In this document: in pieces, positions 1 through 7,909 of the stretch
How the letters are laid out: each line of letters starts with the position of its first letter
Numbering within the stretch: the first letter of the stretch is position 1
Assembly: GCA_963781105.1 (NCBI GenBank)
Contig: CAWAED010000017.1
Coordinates: 1-64,000, forward strand
Reading direction: 5' to 3'
Origin: Palsa-295 sp963781105
GTDB taxonomy: Bacteria; Acidobacteriota; Terriglobia; Acidiferrales; UBA7541
DNA: 64,000 bases
Notes under the pieces: generated by a model
Database searches by the model: none
Seen by the model: only the letters and a program-made list of their open reading frames with translations
What the model was told of the DNA's origin: nothing
Position numbers and translations under genes: made by a program

Positions 1-2
1 GC

Positions 3-393
3 CGCGAAGACAATAACCGTGTGCGATTCCTCACCGAAGATGAGGAGAAGAAGCTGCGGAAGATTGTCCAGGCGAAATGGCCATCGCACATTCCCGAATT
101 CGATCTCGCAATCAATACCGGGTTACGGAAGGGAAGCCAATACGGCCTGACGTGGGACATGGTAGACTGGAAATCTCGGATGCTGAACATCTCACGGGCG
201 GATGAAAGGGGCGCCTCTAGAAGACATTGCGGATCTTCTCGGGCACAAGAGCTTGACGATGACGAGGCGTTACGCGCATTTGGGACCGAATCGGCTGCAT
301 GAGGTGGTGTCACTTCTAAAAGCAACTGACACCACAAGTGACACCGAGCAAACGGCGGTTTCACCGACTGTCGTCCAAGTATCAGTAAATTAA
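3..393 (+). pseudogene. Tyrosine recombinase (phage integrase) remnant
   Basis: This is the decayed end of an integrase that runs in from the left window edge. The first frame (through about position 200) carries the N-terminal part of the catalytic domain with the box I arginine in NTGLRKGSQYGLTW. A second frame from about 210 carries the C-terminal part, with DLLGHKSLTMTRRYAHLG and the tyrosine nucleophile. The roughly 100 residues that should lie between them, including the central HxxR box, are missing and the two parts are out of frame, so the enzyme cannot be active. It points at the tRNA-Lys gene that begins 8 bp downstream, the classic position for an element that integrated at a tRNA. 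Confidence 0.85.
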
Positions 394-400
394 CCACTTT

Positions 401-475
401 AGGGGCGTAGCTCAGTGGTAGAGCAGCGGCCTTTTAAGCCGAAGGTCGTGGGTTCGATCCCCACCGCCCCTACCA
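401..475 (+). tRNA. tRNA-Lys (anticodon TTT)
   Basis: A full cloverleaf can be drawn. The 7-bp acceptor pairs AGGGGCG with CGCCCCT. The D arm is GCTC/GAGC. The anticodon loop CTTTTAA contains TTT at 433-435, closed by a stem with one terminal mismatch. The T arm is GTGGG-TTCGATC-CCCAC. The 3' CCA is encoded at 473-475. The integrase remnant directly upstream suggests this gene served as an integration site. Confidence 0.97.
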
Positions 476-720
476 ACATCTTCTTGAATCTCTTGTACTT
501 GGAAAATCCCGAGGGAGCTTGGGGGAGCATTAACAGCGCTTCCTTCGCTTCCTCAGGCCACTTGCGATTCTGGGAACCGATACTTCTCGGACGCATTCTG
601 TCTTCGTAGCCATTTGTTCCTCCTCGAAAGAGACGCCGCTGATTCCAGCGGGCTCCTTAGTTCTCGAACTTTCTGTCATCTCTCAAACGTGCAACTTATG
701 CGAAGCAACCCGGACCCTGA

Positions 721-1434
721 TCAGCCTTTCTCCGTCCCGCCGAGGAAGCTTTGCATCGCGCTCACCACCTCTTGCCGCGACGTAAAGACAAAACCCTTAG
801 GTGTGCCTGGGACTTTCACAATTTCAACGCTGGGTAGTTCCCGCCGGACTCGCTCGATGGCGGCAGCCCGGAATGGCGCCATGTATTTCTGCTCCCAGTC
901 GAGGTTCTTCGCGCGTTGCGCCGGGTCCCCGTTCTGTACATCAAAGAATGTGTCGGCATAGATCGCGAGAGCTGGCGTACGGACCTTGGTATAGTCCCGC
1001 TGGTCGGTGAGCGTAGTGCGTAACACCTCCTGCGTTACGCCGTCGCTCATGCGCGGCCGCACGGTCCCATCCGATTGGATAACGACCAAGTCGCGAACAT
1101 AAGCTTCGAATCGACTCGTGTCGCTCACCGCAGGGAGCCAGATTGCCTTTTGATACTCCCTGTATGCATCCAGCGAGCTCACGGCGCTGGCCGACGGCAG
1201 GAAGTCTATGGGGAGCGATTTGAATGCGTCTACCTCGCGGATATTCGCTGCAATCGTGCGCAAGGTGTCTCGCAGATCGAGGCTCGACGTGATTGTAGTC
1301 GTCAGATTCAGCAGCAACTCAAGCCGCTCGTTTTTGCCTTGTAGTTCCGCTTCTGCGCTCATGGTTATGTGAAGCAGCGCTGATTTAGTGGCGAGCCTAA
1401 TCCAAATGATGAGCGTTTTGCCGCGAAGTCGCAA
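721..1434 (-). pseudogene. Chimeric ORF: GAF/sigma-54-regulator N-terminus fused to an alpha/beta-hydrolase C-terminus
   Basis: The 237-codon ORF looks like two unrelated gene pieces joined at about residue 68 (near position 1230). Residues 25-68 (MSAEAELQGKNERLELLLNL and the following LTTTITSSLDLRDTLR-like stretch) resemble the coiled helix and start of a GAF domain of sigma-54-dependent regulators. From about residue 69 the protein resembles the C-terminal half of an alpha/beta hydrolase, with a strand reading VRTPALAIYADTFFD and a final helix EVVSAMQSFLGG. The nucleophile elbow of the hydrolase and all later domains of a regulator are absent. A start at 1362 is as likely as 1434. It is probably a non-functional fusion near the integrase scar; a new small protein cannot be excluded. 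Confidence 0.5.
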
Positions 1435-1610
1435 GCCCTAGACCGGGGCAATGAGGAGGCCGTGAGCCTCGCGATTGCTCCTCCGCACATGGCCAGCGTA
1501 ACAGACATCAGACACACCAACGCCAAGACCGGGTTCGTGATCGCATAAACAAGCCTTTCGTTTGAACTGTTTAAGATTCGACCGCTCGACTGCTCGTGTT
1601 TTGAGTCAAG

Positions 1611-2375
1611 CTAACGGCCCGCCGCTTTTGCTGCGGACCGAGTGGCCCAAGTCTCGAAACGCGTTTCGCCGAGCACGGCGTTTTTGCCGGGGACTAGCGT
1701 GCGCCCGCCGACCTCCGCGCCGGAATATCGCGAGTGCGGGTCGGCAATGACTTCGCGCGGATCTTTGAGCATGGCCAAGCGCCGCCCGACGAGTTCATCC
1801 AGGCGAAACTTTTCCGGCCCTCCAATTTCGACGATACCATTTACAGGCGGGCCGACGGCAATCCTGCCTAACGCACTTGCCACATCGTCGGCAGCCATCG
1901 GCTGGAAAAGCACAGGCGGCAAATGCACCTTGTTGCCTTCGACGGAAATGTCGGCAAGCCCTTTGAGAAACTCGAAGAACTGCGTCGCGCGCACGATGGA
2001 GTACGGCATTGCAGATTCTTCGATCAGTTTCTCCTGAGTGATTTTCGCGCGGAAGTAACCGCTTTGGGAAAGTTGGTCGGTTCCCACCACCGATAACGCA
2101 ACGTGATGACCTACCCCTGCCGCCGCTTCATAGGTGAGGAGATTACGAGTGGATGTTTCGAAGAATTTCAGCACGGCTGCGTCCTCCCAGTCGTGAGGGT
2201 TTGTTACGTCAACGACTGCCGAGGCGCCTAACAGCACTTCGGCCAGTCCCTTGCCCGTGATGGTGTCCACGCCCGATTTGGGCGATGCTGCTACCGCCTC
2301 GTGCCGCTGCTCGCGCAACCTGGGAACGAGCTTCGACCCGATGAGTCCACTGCCGCCGATCACTACGATTTTCAT
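1611..2375 (-). CDS. NmrA-like / atypical SDR NAD(P)-binding protein
   Basis: The 254-residue protein has a Rossmann fold with the glycine motif VIGGSGLIGSKLVPRL at its N-terminus. The rest resembles NmrA-like SDRs: a beta-alpha series, an FxxAK-type segment (SGYFRAKITQEKLIEES), and a PYSIVRATQFFEF strand. Such proteins bind NAD(P) and act as reductases or redox sensors; the substrate cannot be told. The start at 2375 is preferred over the ATG at 2423 because AAGGAAGGTG precedes it at the right spacing and the Rossmann strand begins directly. It is transcribed away from the ArsR operon and appears monocistronic. Confidence 0.82.
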   Translation of the reverse strand: MKIVVIGGSGLIGSKLVPRLREQRHEAVAASPKSGVDTITGKGLAEVLLGASAVVDVTNPHDWEDAAVLKFFETSTRNLLTYEAAAGVGHHVALSVVGTDQLSQSGYFRAKITQEKLIEESAMPYSIVRATQFFEFLKGLADISVEGNKVHLPPVLFQPMAADDVASALGRIAVGPPVNGIVEIGGPEKFRLDELVGRRLAMLKDPREVIADPHSRYSGAEVGGRTLVPGKNAVLGETRFETWATRSAAKAAGR

Positions 2376-2679
2376 GATTTCACCTTCCTTTCGAGTCGGG
2401 CTTTTCAAAACTGCCCGTCGCACTCGCTCAGACTAGTGACCGCCTCGCACGAAATCCTGTGTGCGATTCTGTCCTCCTACTAAAACGCTACTCCAACTGC
2501 CAATACCCCGCAACCAAGCAAAAAAAGCTGTCTCGCGAAAAATTTGAGCACCACAAGCTACGAATCCCGTTGGTAGTCGGTCTTGCTGCGAGCCTTGCAA
2601 CGGTTCAATCGCCGTCGTTGCGCGATTCCCAATCAAGAAGTGGCTCTTGATGGTGACGCCTTTCATCCAGAAATTGTGC
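2376..2679. other. Intergenic space between divergent NmrA-like gene and arsR operon
   Basis: About 300 bp without a recognisable gene. Open frames here on the minus strand are reverse shadows of the arsR gene or lack similarity. Only the ribosome-binding site of the NmrA-like gene at its left end is evident. Confidence 0.5.
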
Positions 2680-2708
2680 TTGACAACCCATAACCGTACG
2701 GTTATGGT
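2680..2708 (+). promoter_or_regulatory. Sigma-70-type promoter with embedded operator, leaderless arsR mRNA predicted
   Basis: The -35 hexamer is TTGACA (2680-2685), the spacer is exactly 17 bp, and the -10 is TATGGT (2703-2708). The arsR ATG begins at 2715, only 6 bp after the -10, so transcription should start at or within 1-2 bases of the A of the start codon. No Shine-Dalgarno sequence is present. A perfect 20-bp palindrome fills the spacer and -10. Confidence 0.7.
2688..2707. promoter_or_regulatory. Perfect 20-bp palindromic operator (ArsR autoregulation)
   Basis: CCATAACCGTACGGTTATGG reads the same on both strands. It lies between the -35 and the end of the -10 hexamer, so a dimer bound here would block RNA polymerase. 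ArsR-family repressors usually bind imperfect dyads in their own promoters, so the adjacent ArsR protein is the expected ligand. Confidence 0.75.
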
Positions 2709-2714
2709 TCTGGT

Positions 2715-3038
2715 ATGGAAGCCGTAGCGGACGATCTCTTCAAGGCCCTCGCTGACCCTACCCGTCGCGCGCTCTTCGAGCGCCTGGCTCGCGATGGGGA
2801 ACAAACGGTGCATGCCCTCACCGAACACTCCGGCGTTTCACAACCGGCCGTCTCCAAGCACCTCGGAGTTCTAAAGCACGCCAAGCTAGTCCGCGACCGG
2901 CGCGCGGGACGAGAAACCCATTACAGCGCCCAACCGCAGGCGTTGGCTCCGCTGGCCGATTGGATGAGCGTCTATGGCGCCTTCTGGCGCGATCGATTTG
3001 ATCGTCTCGAATCTCTATTAAAAAGGATGGACCAATGA
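2715..3038 (+). CDS. ArsR-family winged-helix transcriptional repressor
   Basis: The 107-residue protein is a single winged-helix domain: FKALADPTRRALFERL (helix 1-2), LTEHSGVSQPAVSKHLGVLK (helix-turn-helix) and a wing ending in RETHYSAQP. Helix 3 has no CxC metal site, so it is not a classical arsenic sensor. It belongs to the SdpR-like ArsR proteins that sit upstream of SRPBCC/AHSA1 genes. Its stop overlaps the next start by four bases (ATGA), giving an arsR-SRPBCC-DoxX operon. The start at 2715 is fixed by the promoter and by alignment with ArsR N-termini. It probably represses its own operon through the palindrome at 2688-2707. Confidence 0.9.
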   Translation: MEAVADDLFKALADPTRRALFERLARDGEQTVHALTEHSGVSQPAVSKHLGVLKHAKLVRDRRAGRETHYSAQPQALAPLADWMSVYGAFWRDRFDRLESLLKRMDQ

Positions 3039-3457
3039 CTAATACTGCACCGACACGCAGTCTCGTTATCGAACGCGAAATGCCGCATCCCGCGGAAAAA
3101 ATCTGGCGCGCGCTCACGCAAGGACCGCTGATCGCGGAGTGGCTGATGAAAAACGATTTTGAACCGAAGATGGGCCATAAGTTCAGCTTTCGTTCGGAGC
3201 CCGTGAAAGGATGGGACGGCGTGATCGATGCGGAAGTGCTGCTTCTGGAGCCGCATTCGCGGCTTTCCTACAGCTGGGCCACGATGGGCATGGCCAGCAC
3301 CGTCACCTGGACCTTGACGCCGACCCAGGGCGGCACGCATCTCCGCATGGAGCAAACCGGTTTCCGGTCGGAACAAGATGCAGCCTACAAGGGCGCGAGT
3401 TACGGATGGAACATGTTCATCGGCAAGATGGAGCAGGTGATTGGAGGTTTGCAATGA
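3035..3457 (+). CDS. SRPBCC (AHSA1/CalC-like) domain protein
   Basis: The 140-residue protein is one START-like hydrophobic-cavity domain, beginning VIEREMPHPAEKIWRALTQ and ending in a long C-terminal helix, YGWNMFIGKMEQVIGGL. Families of this type bind small hydrophobic ligands; the AHSA1 name refers to fold similarity with the Hsp90 activator, not to proven function. It overlaps arsR upstream and the DoxX gene downstream by four bases each (ATGA), so it is translationally coupled to both. Pairing of an ArsR regulator with an SRPBCC protein is very common in bacteria, and the latter may modulate or respond to the same signal. Confidence 0.88.
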   Translation: MTNTAPTRSLVIEREMPHPAEKIWRALTQGPLIAEWLMKNDFEPKMGHKFSFRSEPVKGWDGVIDAEVLLLEPHSRLSYSWATMGMASTVTWTLTPTQGGTHLRMEQTGFRSEQDAAYKGASYGWNMFIGKMEQVIGGLQ

Positions 3458-3906
3458 CTACGAAAGCCAAAAACATTGCTTATTGGACGACTACCGGACT
3501 CGTAGCATTTTTTATGAGCGGGGGCGTTGCGCAGATAGCACAATTTAAGGCCAACCCCCATGGCGTAGTGCCCCAGCTTGGCTATCCGCTGTACTTCTTC
3601 GCGATTCTTGGATTTTGGAAAGTGCTCGGAGCCATTGCCATACTCGCGCCGCGTCTTCCGCGGCTCAAGGAATGGGCGTATGCCGGAATCTTCTTTGACC
3701 TGACGGGTGCGGCCGTATCCTGCGCGGCAGTCGGCGGCTACGGCGCTTTCGGCTTTCACGTCATCGCCCCGCTCCTGATTGCCGGTCTTACTGTGGCATC
3801 GTGGGCGCTGCGACCGCAAAGCCGTACCATCGGCGTCCTGTTTCCCGCCACAAAGCACGAAGGCGGCATAAAGATGGAATCCTGGACCGCGATGGAAGCC
3901 AAGTGA
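3454..3906 (+). CDS. DoxX-like integral membrane protein
   Basis: The 150-residue protein has four hydrophobic segments, roughly residues 8-25, 40-60, 68-90 and 95-115, the usual topology of DoxX-like (DUF1772/DoxX_2) proteins. The segment FFAILGFWKVLGAIAILAP is characteristic. It is the third gene of the ArsR operon; its ATG overlaps the SRPBCC stop by four bases, which decides the start against a longer frame opening at 3211. Its role is unknown; DoxX relatives are linked to membrane redox balance. A broken second copy of part of this gene lies at 4483-4560. Confidence 0.85.
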   Translation: MTTKAKNIAYWTTTGLVAFFMSGGVAQIAQFKANPHGVVPQLGYPLYFFAILGFWKVLGAIAILAPRLPRLKEWAYAGIFFDLTGAAVSCAAVGGYGAFGFHVIAPLLIAGLTVASWALRPQSRTIGVLFPATKHEGGIKMESWTAMEAK

Positions 3907-3936
3907 ACATAACGATGAGCCGAGGCAGAATTTTCG

Positions 3937-4335
3937 TCAGCGATACGAAGCCAACGACGCGTTCAGGGCCACGGCGGCGCGAACAAGAGTTTTCAATGCT
4001 TTCTCGTTAACCGTGGCCCCTTCGCGGAAGTCGATGGCCCGCCTCACTCTACCCTCGAGGCTCGAATTGAAGAGGCCTGAGGGGTCATCCAACGAGGCGC
4101 CCTTGGCGAATGTCATCTTTACGACATTCTTGTAGGTCTCGCCGGTGCAGACCAACCCGTCGTGGGACCACACAGGTATCCCCCACTTCCATTCCTCGAC
4201 GACGTTAGGGTCGGCTTGCTTTATCAAAGCGCGGAGGCGGGAAAGCATCTCTCCGCGCCAGTCGCCAAGCTCGTGGATTCTCTCGTCTATCAGCCGAGAT
4301 GCGGATTCAACTTTCTGGGATCCACTCTTTTTCAT
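3937..4335 (-). CDS. DUF1801 (YdhG-like) protein
   Basis: The 132-residue protein matches the DUF1801 fold: LIDERIHELGDWRGEMLSRL at the N-terminus, the hallmark VVEEWKWGIPVWSHDGLVC, then TYKNVVKMTFAKGASLDDP. The family is small and cytoplasmic, distantly related to frataxin-like and YdhG/Fra proteins, without a firmly known function. The start at 4335 has a GGGG-rich ribosome site (AAAAGGGGGG) ten bases upstream; an ATG at 4398 would add a basic tail of 21 residues. It converges with the DoxX gene, with a 30-bp gap. Confidence 0.8.
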   Translation of the reverse strand: MKKSGSQKVESASRLIDERIHELGDWRGEMLSRLRALIKQADPNVVEEWKWGIPVWSHDGLVCTGETYKNVVKMTFAKGASLDDPSGLFNSSLEGRVRRAIDFREGATVNEKALKTLVRAAVALNASLASYR

Positions 4336-4482
4336 GATGAGCGCCCCCCTTTTCCCTGAGCCTCTCTTGATGGCATTCTTGGCTGGCCTTTCTGCCATGT
4401 CTTACAATAAAAAATGAATCTTTAAAAGGGTCTGCTTTACATGCTGCCGCCGTGCCTTTCAATCGCGCAATCGCGCGTTCTC

Positions 4483-4560
4483 TCCGGGGCTCAACGAATG
4501 GCCGTATGCCGGCATCTCCTTCGACCTGGCAGGCGCGGCCGAATCCCACGCTAAGGCCGG
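4483..4560 (+). pseudogene. Fragment of a second DoxX-like gene
   Basis: The DNA here is clearly similar to positions 3655-3737 of the intact DoxX gene. One frame reads LNEWPYAGISFDLAGAAESH, against LKEWAYAGIFFDLTGAAVSC in the intact protein. Similarity stops on both sides and no start or further membrane segments remain. It is a relic of a duplication or of a lost second operon; the 250 bp around it hold no other recognisable gene. Confidence 0.75.
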
Positions 4561-4671
4561 GTCGGCGTGTGTATACTCTGGGGCAACGCGCCGGGGCTGC
4601 CCAGGCCGCGTCTTGAAAGTCGCGAAAATGTTTAGCTGTGCGCCTGCTGGAAGCGGTATGATTTCCGCCGC

Positions 4672-5385
4672 ATGTTTGTGCACGGCTACCAGGCATCCAA
4701 ATTAACCGCGCTGTTTTTCGGAATCCTCCTCGCCGCGGGCACTGCCATCAGTTTCTATTCCTCTACCGCGCATGCGCAGCAGTCTGATTCCGCTGCGGGG
4801 CCTGTGGTGGTTCAGCCGGGCGCGCCAGGTAAACCTACCAAGCGGCTTCCAGCATCCACGAAGGGAACGCTCCCGCCTCCATCGCCAGCCGACGTGGAGT
4901 TCATGCAGGGCATGATCATGCATCACGAGCAAGCGGTGGTGATGACGGCGTGGATTCCTTCGCACACCGAGAATAAAGATTTACGGTTGCTCGGAGCGCG
5001 AATCAGCAGCTCGCAGTCGGACGAGATCAACTTCATGAAGCGCTGGCTCGCCACGCGCGGAGAGCCGCTGACGCTAGCGATGCAGGGAATGCCGGATATG
5101 GACAAGTCCGGCACGCCGATGGCGCTCATGCCCGGCATGCTCACGCCCGAACAGATGGACGCGCTGCGCGACTCCAAGGGCGCCGAATTCGATCATCTAT
5201 TTTTAGTCGGCATGATTCAGCACCACAACGGCGCGCTCACAATGGTAAAGGATCTATTCAATACCGCGGGTGCCGGGCAGGATGCCACGCTTTTCAACTT
5301 CGCGACGGATGTGGATACCGGGCAACGCGCCGAAATACGGATTATGCAGTCCATGTTGGACAAAGAATCGCCAAAGGAGAAATGA
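4672..5385 (+). CDS. Secreted DUF305 (CopM-like) protein
   Basis: The 237-residue protein has a signal peptide (hydrophobic residues 11-30, cleavage likely after AHA at about 35), then a Pro-rich linker and a DUF305 domain. The two signature motifs are present: FMQGMIMHHEQAV with H84-H85 and LVGMIQHHNGALT with H184-H185. DUF305 proteins form ferritin-like helical bundles; CopM-type members bind periplasmic copper through such Met/His motifs. The stop overlaps the next gene by four bases, so it forms a two-gene secreted unit with the LVIVD protein. A -10-like TATGAT at 4657-4662 lies just upstream, but no matching -35 is visible. Confidence 0.88.
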   Translation: MFVHGYQASKLTALFFGILLAAGTAISFYSSTAHAQQSDSAAGPVVVQPGAPGKPTKRLPASTKGTLPPPSPADVEFMQGMIMHHEQAVVMTAWIPSHTENKDLRLLGARISSSQSDEINFMKRWLATRGEPLTLAMQGMPDMDKSGTPMALMPGMLTPEQMDALRDSKGAEFDHLFLVGMIQHHNGALTMVKDLFNTAGAGQDATLFNFATDVDTGQRAEIRIMQSMLDKESPKEK

Positions 5386-7463
5386 TGAACTCAGTGCAGC
5401 GTGTCGCTTTCCGTCTTGCCGGCCTGGCCGCGGCCGCGATTTTGTTGTGTTGCGGTGCAAACGCAGTTCAGGCGCAGACGGCTGCGCCGGAAAGTTCTGC
5501 ACCGCAAGCCGCCGCGCCCTCGAAGGCCGCGCCGCCGGCAGACGCGAAGGAATCGGACGAGGACCGCAACCCGTTCGCGCCTGCGCCCGCTCCGCCTCTG
5601 CCAGCCGGAATGAAAGGTTCGGACGTGAGCGATCCGCGGTACAAGCTGACGCCGGGACTTTTTGACGCCGGCGAAGCGTCCGAAGGCATGAAGCACTTGT
5701 TGCTCCTGAAGAAGCCCGATGCGTTCCAGCTCGGGACCGATCAGCCGGACGATCCGAAAGTGCAGAAGACGATCGCGCAGCTCGGCATCGGCGGCAGCAT
5801 GGTATCCAAGATGCCCAAAGAGCTGCAGTTGGTGATCGCGCAGCTCGCTTTCTCGAACTCAGACATGGCGTTTGAGGGCAATCACCTTTTCCAGGGAAAT
5901 TTTTACGGCATCAATATTTATGACATCTCCGATCCTGCCAAGGCGTCGCTGCTGACTTCGATGGTCTGCCCGGGCGGGCAAGGCGACGTCTCGGTCTACA
6001 AGAATTTGCTCTTCATGTCCGTCGAGATGCCCAATGGGCGCCTCGATTGTGGCGCGGAAGGATTTCCTGCGGAGCCGCCACCGCCTCCGCCAGTTCCGGG
6101 TCAACCGCGCAAGCGCCCGATGCCTGCCGCGCAGAAAGACCGCTTCCGCGGCGTCAGAATCTTCGACATCTCGGACATCAAGAACCCCAAGCAAGTGGCG
6201 GCGGTCCAGACCTGCCGCGGCTCGCACACGCACACGCTGGTGGTGGACCCGAACGACAAGGACAACGTTTATATCTACGTCTCCGGGACATCTTTCGTCC
6301 GCCAGTCGGAAGAATTGGCGGGCTGTTCTGACGAAGCTCCGGCCAAAGATCCGAATACTGCGCTGTTTCGCATCGACGTGATAAAGGTTCCGGTTGCCGC
6401 ACCGCAAGATGCCAAGATCGTCTCCAGCCCTCGCGTATTTATGGACGCGCGGACCGGCGCGATCAACGGCCTCAACAACGGCGGCAGCCATGGCCGCGAT
6501 GCGACGAAGCCCAACGAAAAGCCGGAGGACACGAATCAGTGTCACGACATCACCGTCTATACGGCCATCGGCCTGGCGGCAGGCGCGTGCGAAGGCAACG
6601 GCATCCTGCTGGATATTAAGGACCCCGTGCATCCCAAGCGCGTGGATGCGGTGAACGATCCGAATTATTCCTACTGGCACTCGGCAACGTTCTCAAACGA
6701 CGGCAGCAAGGTCGTCTTCACCGACGAGTGGGGCGGCGGACTCGGCGCACGCTGCCGTCCGAATGACCCGAATCATTGGGGCGCGGATGCCATCTTCCAT
6801 TTGAGCGACGACAAGCTAACCTTCGCGGATTACTACAAGCTGCCGGCCGCGCAGTCGGACACCGAAAACTGCGTCGCGCATAACGGCTCGCTCATCCCGG
6901 TTCCGGGACGCGATGTCGAAGTGCAGGCGTGGTACCAGGGCGGCATTTCCGTCATGGACTTCACCGACGCTGCCCATCCTTACGAAATTGCCTACTTCGA
7001 TCGCGGGCCGATCGATCCGAAAATTCTGGTGCTCGGTGGCGACTGGTCTGGCTATTGGTACAACGGCTACATCTACGGCTCGGAAATCGCGCGCGGCTTG
7101 GACGTCTTCGAGCTGACGCCAACCAAGGCCCTGACGCAGAACGAAATCGACGCGGCGAAGACAGTTCAAGTGTCCGACCTGAATGTGCAGGACCAGCAGA
7201 AAATCGTATGGCCTTCAACGCTCGTGGTGGCCAAGGCCTACGTGGATCAGCTGGAGCGCTCGCAGGCTTTGCCGGCAGAGCGCGTCACGGAACTGCGTAC
7301 CGCGATCCAATCAGCGGAAGATTCGCACATGAACAAGAGCAAAGTCGCGAAGCTGAGGAAAATGGCACCGTCTCTCGAAAAGGACGCCACCACCGCAAAA
7401 TCCCCGGCCGATGCGAAACGCTTGCAAGATCTGGCGGGAATCCTGAAGCATCCGTCAGCGTAA
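5382..7463 (+). CDS. Secreted LVIVD-repeat beta-propeller protein
   Basis: The 693-residue protein starts with a signal peptide (hydrophobic to about residue 30, AVQAQ cleavage) and a low-complexity Ala/Pro stretch. The body carries repeated LVIVD-type blades such as GINIYDISDPAKASLL, GVRIFDISDIKNPKQV, GILLDIKDPVHPKRV and GISVMDFTDAAHPYEI. These are expected to form an extracytoplasmic propeller. A Cys- and His-rich centre (HTHTLVVDP, NQCHDITVYT, WHSATFSNDG) may bind metal. The C-terminal 110 residues are helical and charged. AAGGAG precedes the ATG pair at 5382/5385. Its partner is the DUF305 protein; together they may handle copper or a surface ligand, which is inference. Confidence 0.85.
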   Translation: MMNSVQRVAFRLAGLAAAAILLCCGANAVQAQTAAPESSAPQAAAPSKAAPPADAKESDEDRNPFAPAPAPPLPAGMKGSDVSDPRYKLTPGLFDAGEASEGMKHLLLLKKPDAFQLGTDQPDDPKVQKTIAQLGIGGSMVSKMPKELQLVIAQLAFSNSDMAFEGNHLFQGNFYGINIYDISDPAKASLLTSMVCPGGQGDVSVYKNLLFMSVEMPNGRLDCGAEGFPAEPPPPPPVPGQPRKRPMPAAQKDRFRGVRIFDISDIKNPKQVAAVQTCRGSHTHTLVVDPNDKDNVYIYVSGTSFVRQSEELAGCSDEAPAKDPNTALFRIDVIKVPVAAPQDAKIVSSPRVFMDARTGAINGLNNGGSHGRDATKPNEKPEDTNQCHDITVYTAIGLAAGACEGNGILLDIKDPVHPKRVDAVNDPNYSYWHSATFSNDGSKVVFTDEWGGGLGARCRPNDPNHWGADAIFHLSDDKLTFADYYKLPAAQSDTENCVAHNGSLIPVPGRDVEVQAWYQGGISVMDFTDAAHPYEIAYFDRGPIDPKILVLGGDWSGYWYNGYIYGSEIARGLDVFELTPTKALTQNEIDAAKTVQVSDLNVQDQQKIVWPSTLVVAKAYVDQLERSQALPAERVTELRTAIQSAEDSHMNKSKVAKLRKMAPSLEKDATTAKSPADAKRLQDLAGILKHPSA

Positions 7464-7481
7464 CCACATCACGGGCCCTGA

Positions 7482-7504
7482 GGGGGCGGCGAAAAGTCGC
7501 CCCC
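7482..7504 (+). terminator. GC-rich hairpin after LVIVD gene
   Basis: GGGGGCG pairs with CGCCCCC across a nine-base loop, 19 bp after the stop codon. There is no T-run, so intrinsic termination is uncertain. Confidence 0.35.
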
Positions 7505-7514
7505 AACTCTCCCC

Positions 7515-7549
7515 TTGACAGCTTAGGAGTGTCTGCGTTACTCTCCTGA
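7515..7549 (+). promoter_or_regulatory. padR promoter with PadR-type dyad
   Basis: TTGACA at 7515-7520 is followed by a weak -10 near 7538-7544. An imperfect dyad, TTAGGAGT (7523) against ACTCTCCTGA (7540), spans the spacer and -10, and a further CTTAGGAG half-site at 7554 covers the ribosome site. Placement suits autorepression by the PadR product. Confidence 0.5.
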
Positions 7550-7567
7550 GCATCTTAGGAGGGTCCA

Positions 7568-7909
7568 GTGACAGACCAGGCCCAACTTCTTCCCGGCACT
7601 CTCGATCTCCTCATCCTTCGCGCCGTTTCGCTCGGCCCGCTGCACGGCTACGGCATCCTTCTCCGCATCGGCCAAATTTCCGGCAATGCGCTGCTCATTG
7701 AACAAGGCGCGCTCTATCCCGGCCTCTTCCGCTTGGTGAAACAAGGCGTGCTGAAAGCCAATTGGGGCACATCTGAAAATAACCGCCGGGCAAAGTTTTA
7801 CGAACTCACCGCCGCAGGCCGCAAGCGCCTGCGCGAGGAAACCGAAAACTGGAATCGTCTCGCCTCCGCAATCGGTTCCGCGCTCGCCGCGCGACCGGAG
7901 GAAGCATGA
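7568..7909 (+). CDS. PadR-family regulator (acidobacterial PadR type)
   Basis: The 113-residue protein is a PadR winged helix: LLPGTLDLLILRAVSLGPLH, GYGILLRIGQISGNALLIEQ, GALYPGLFRLVKQGVLKANW, then YELTAAGRKRLREETENWN, followed by a short C-terminal helix. It starts at GTG with a strong AGGAGG six bases upstream. The gene overlaps the permease start by four bases (ATGA). Acidobacterial genomes contain many such PadR-ADOP pairs (families named TIGR03433 and TIGR03434, as I recall), so the regulator probably controls the permease and itself. Confidence 0.93.
   Translation: MTDQAQLLPGTLDLLILRAVSLGPLHGYGILLRIGQISGNALLIEQGALYPGLFRLVKQGVLKANWGTSENNRRAKFYELTAAGRKRLREETENWNRLASAIGSALAARPEEA

Noticed and set aside
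2433..2828. 131-codon minus-strand frame before arsR
   Set aside because: Overlaps the arsR coding sequence and promoter in antisense and shows no family.
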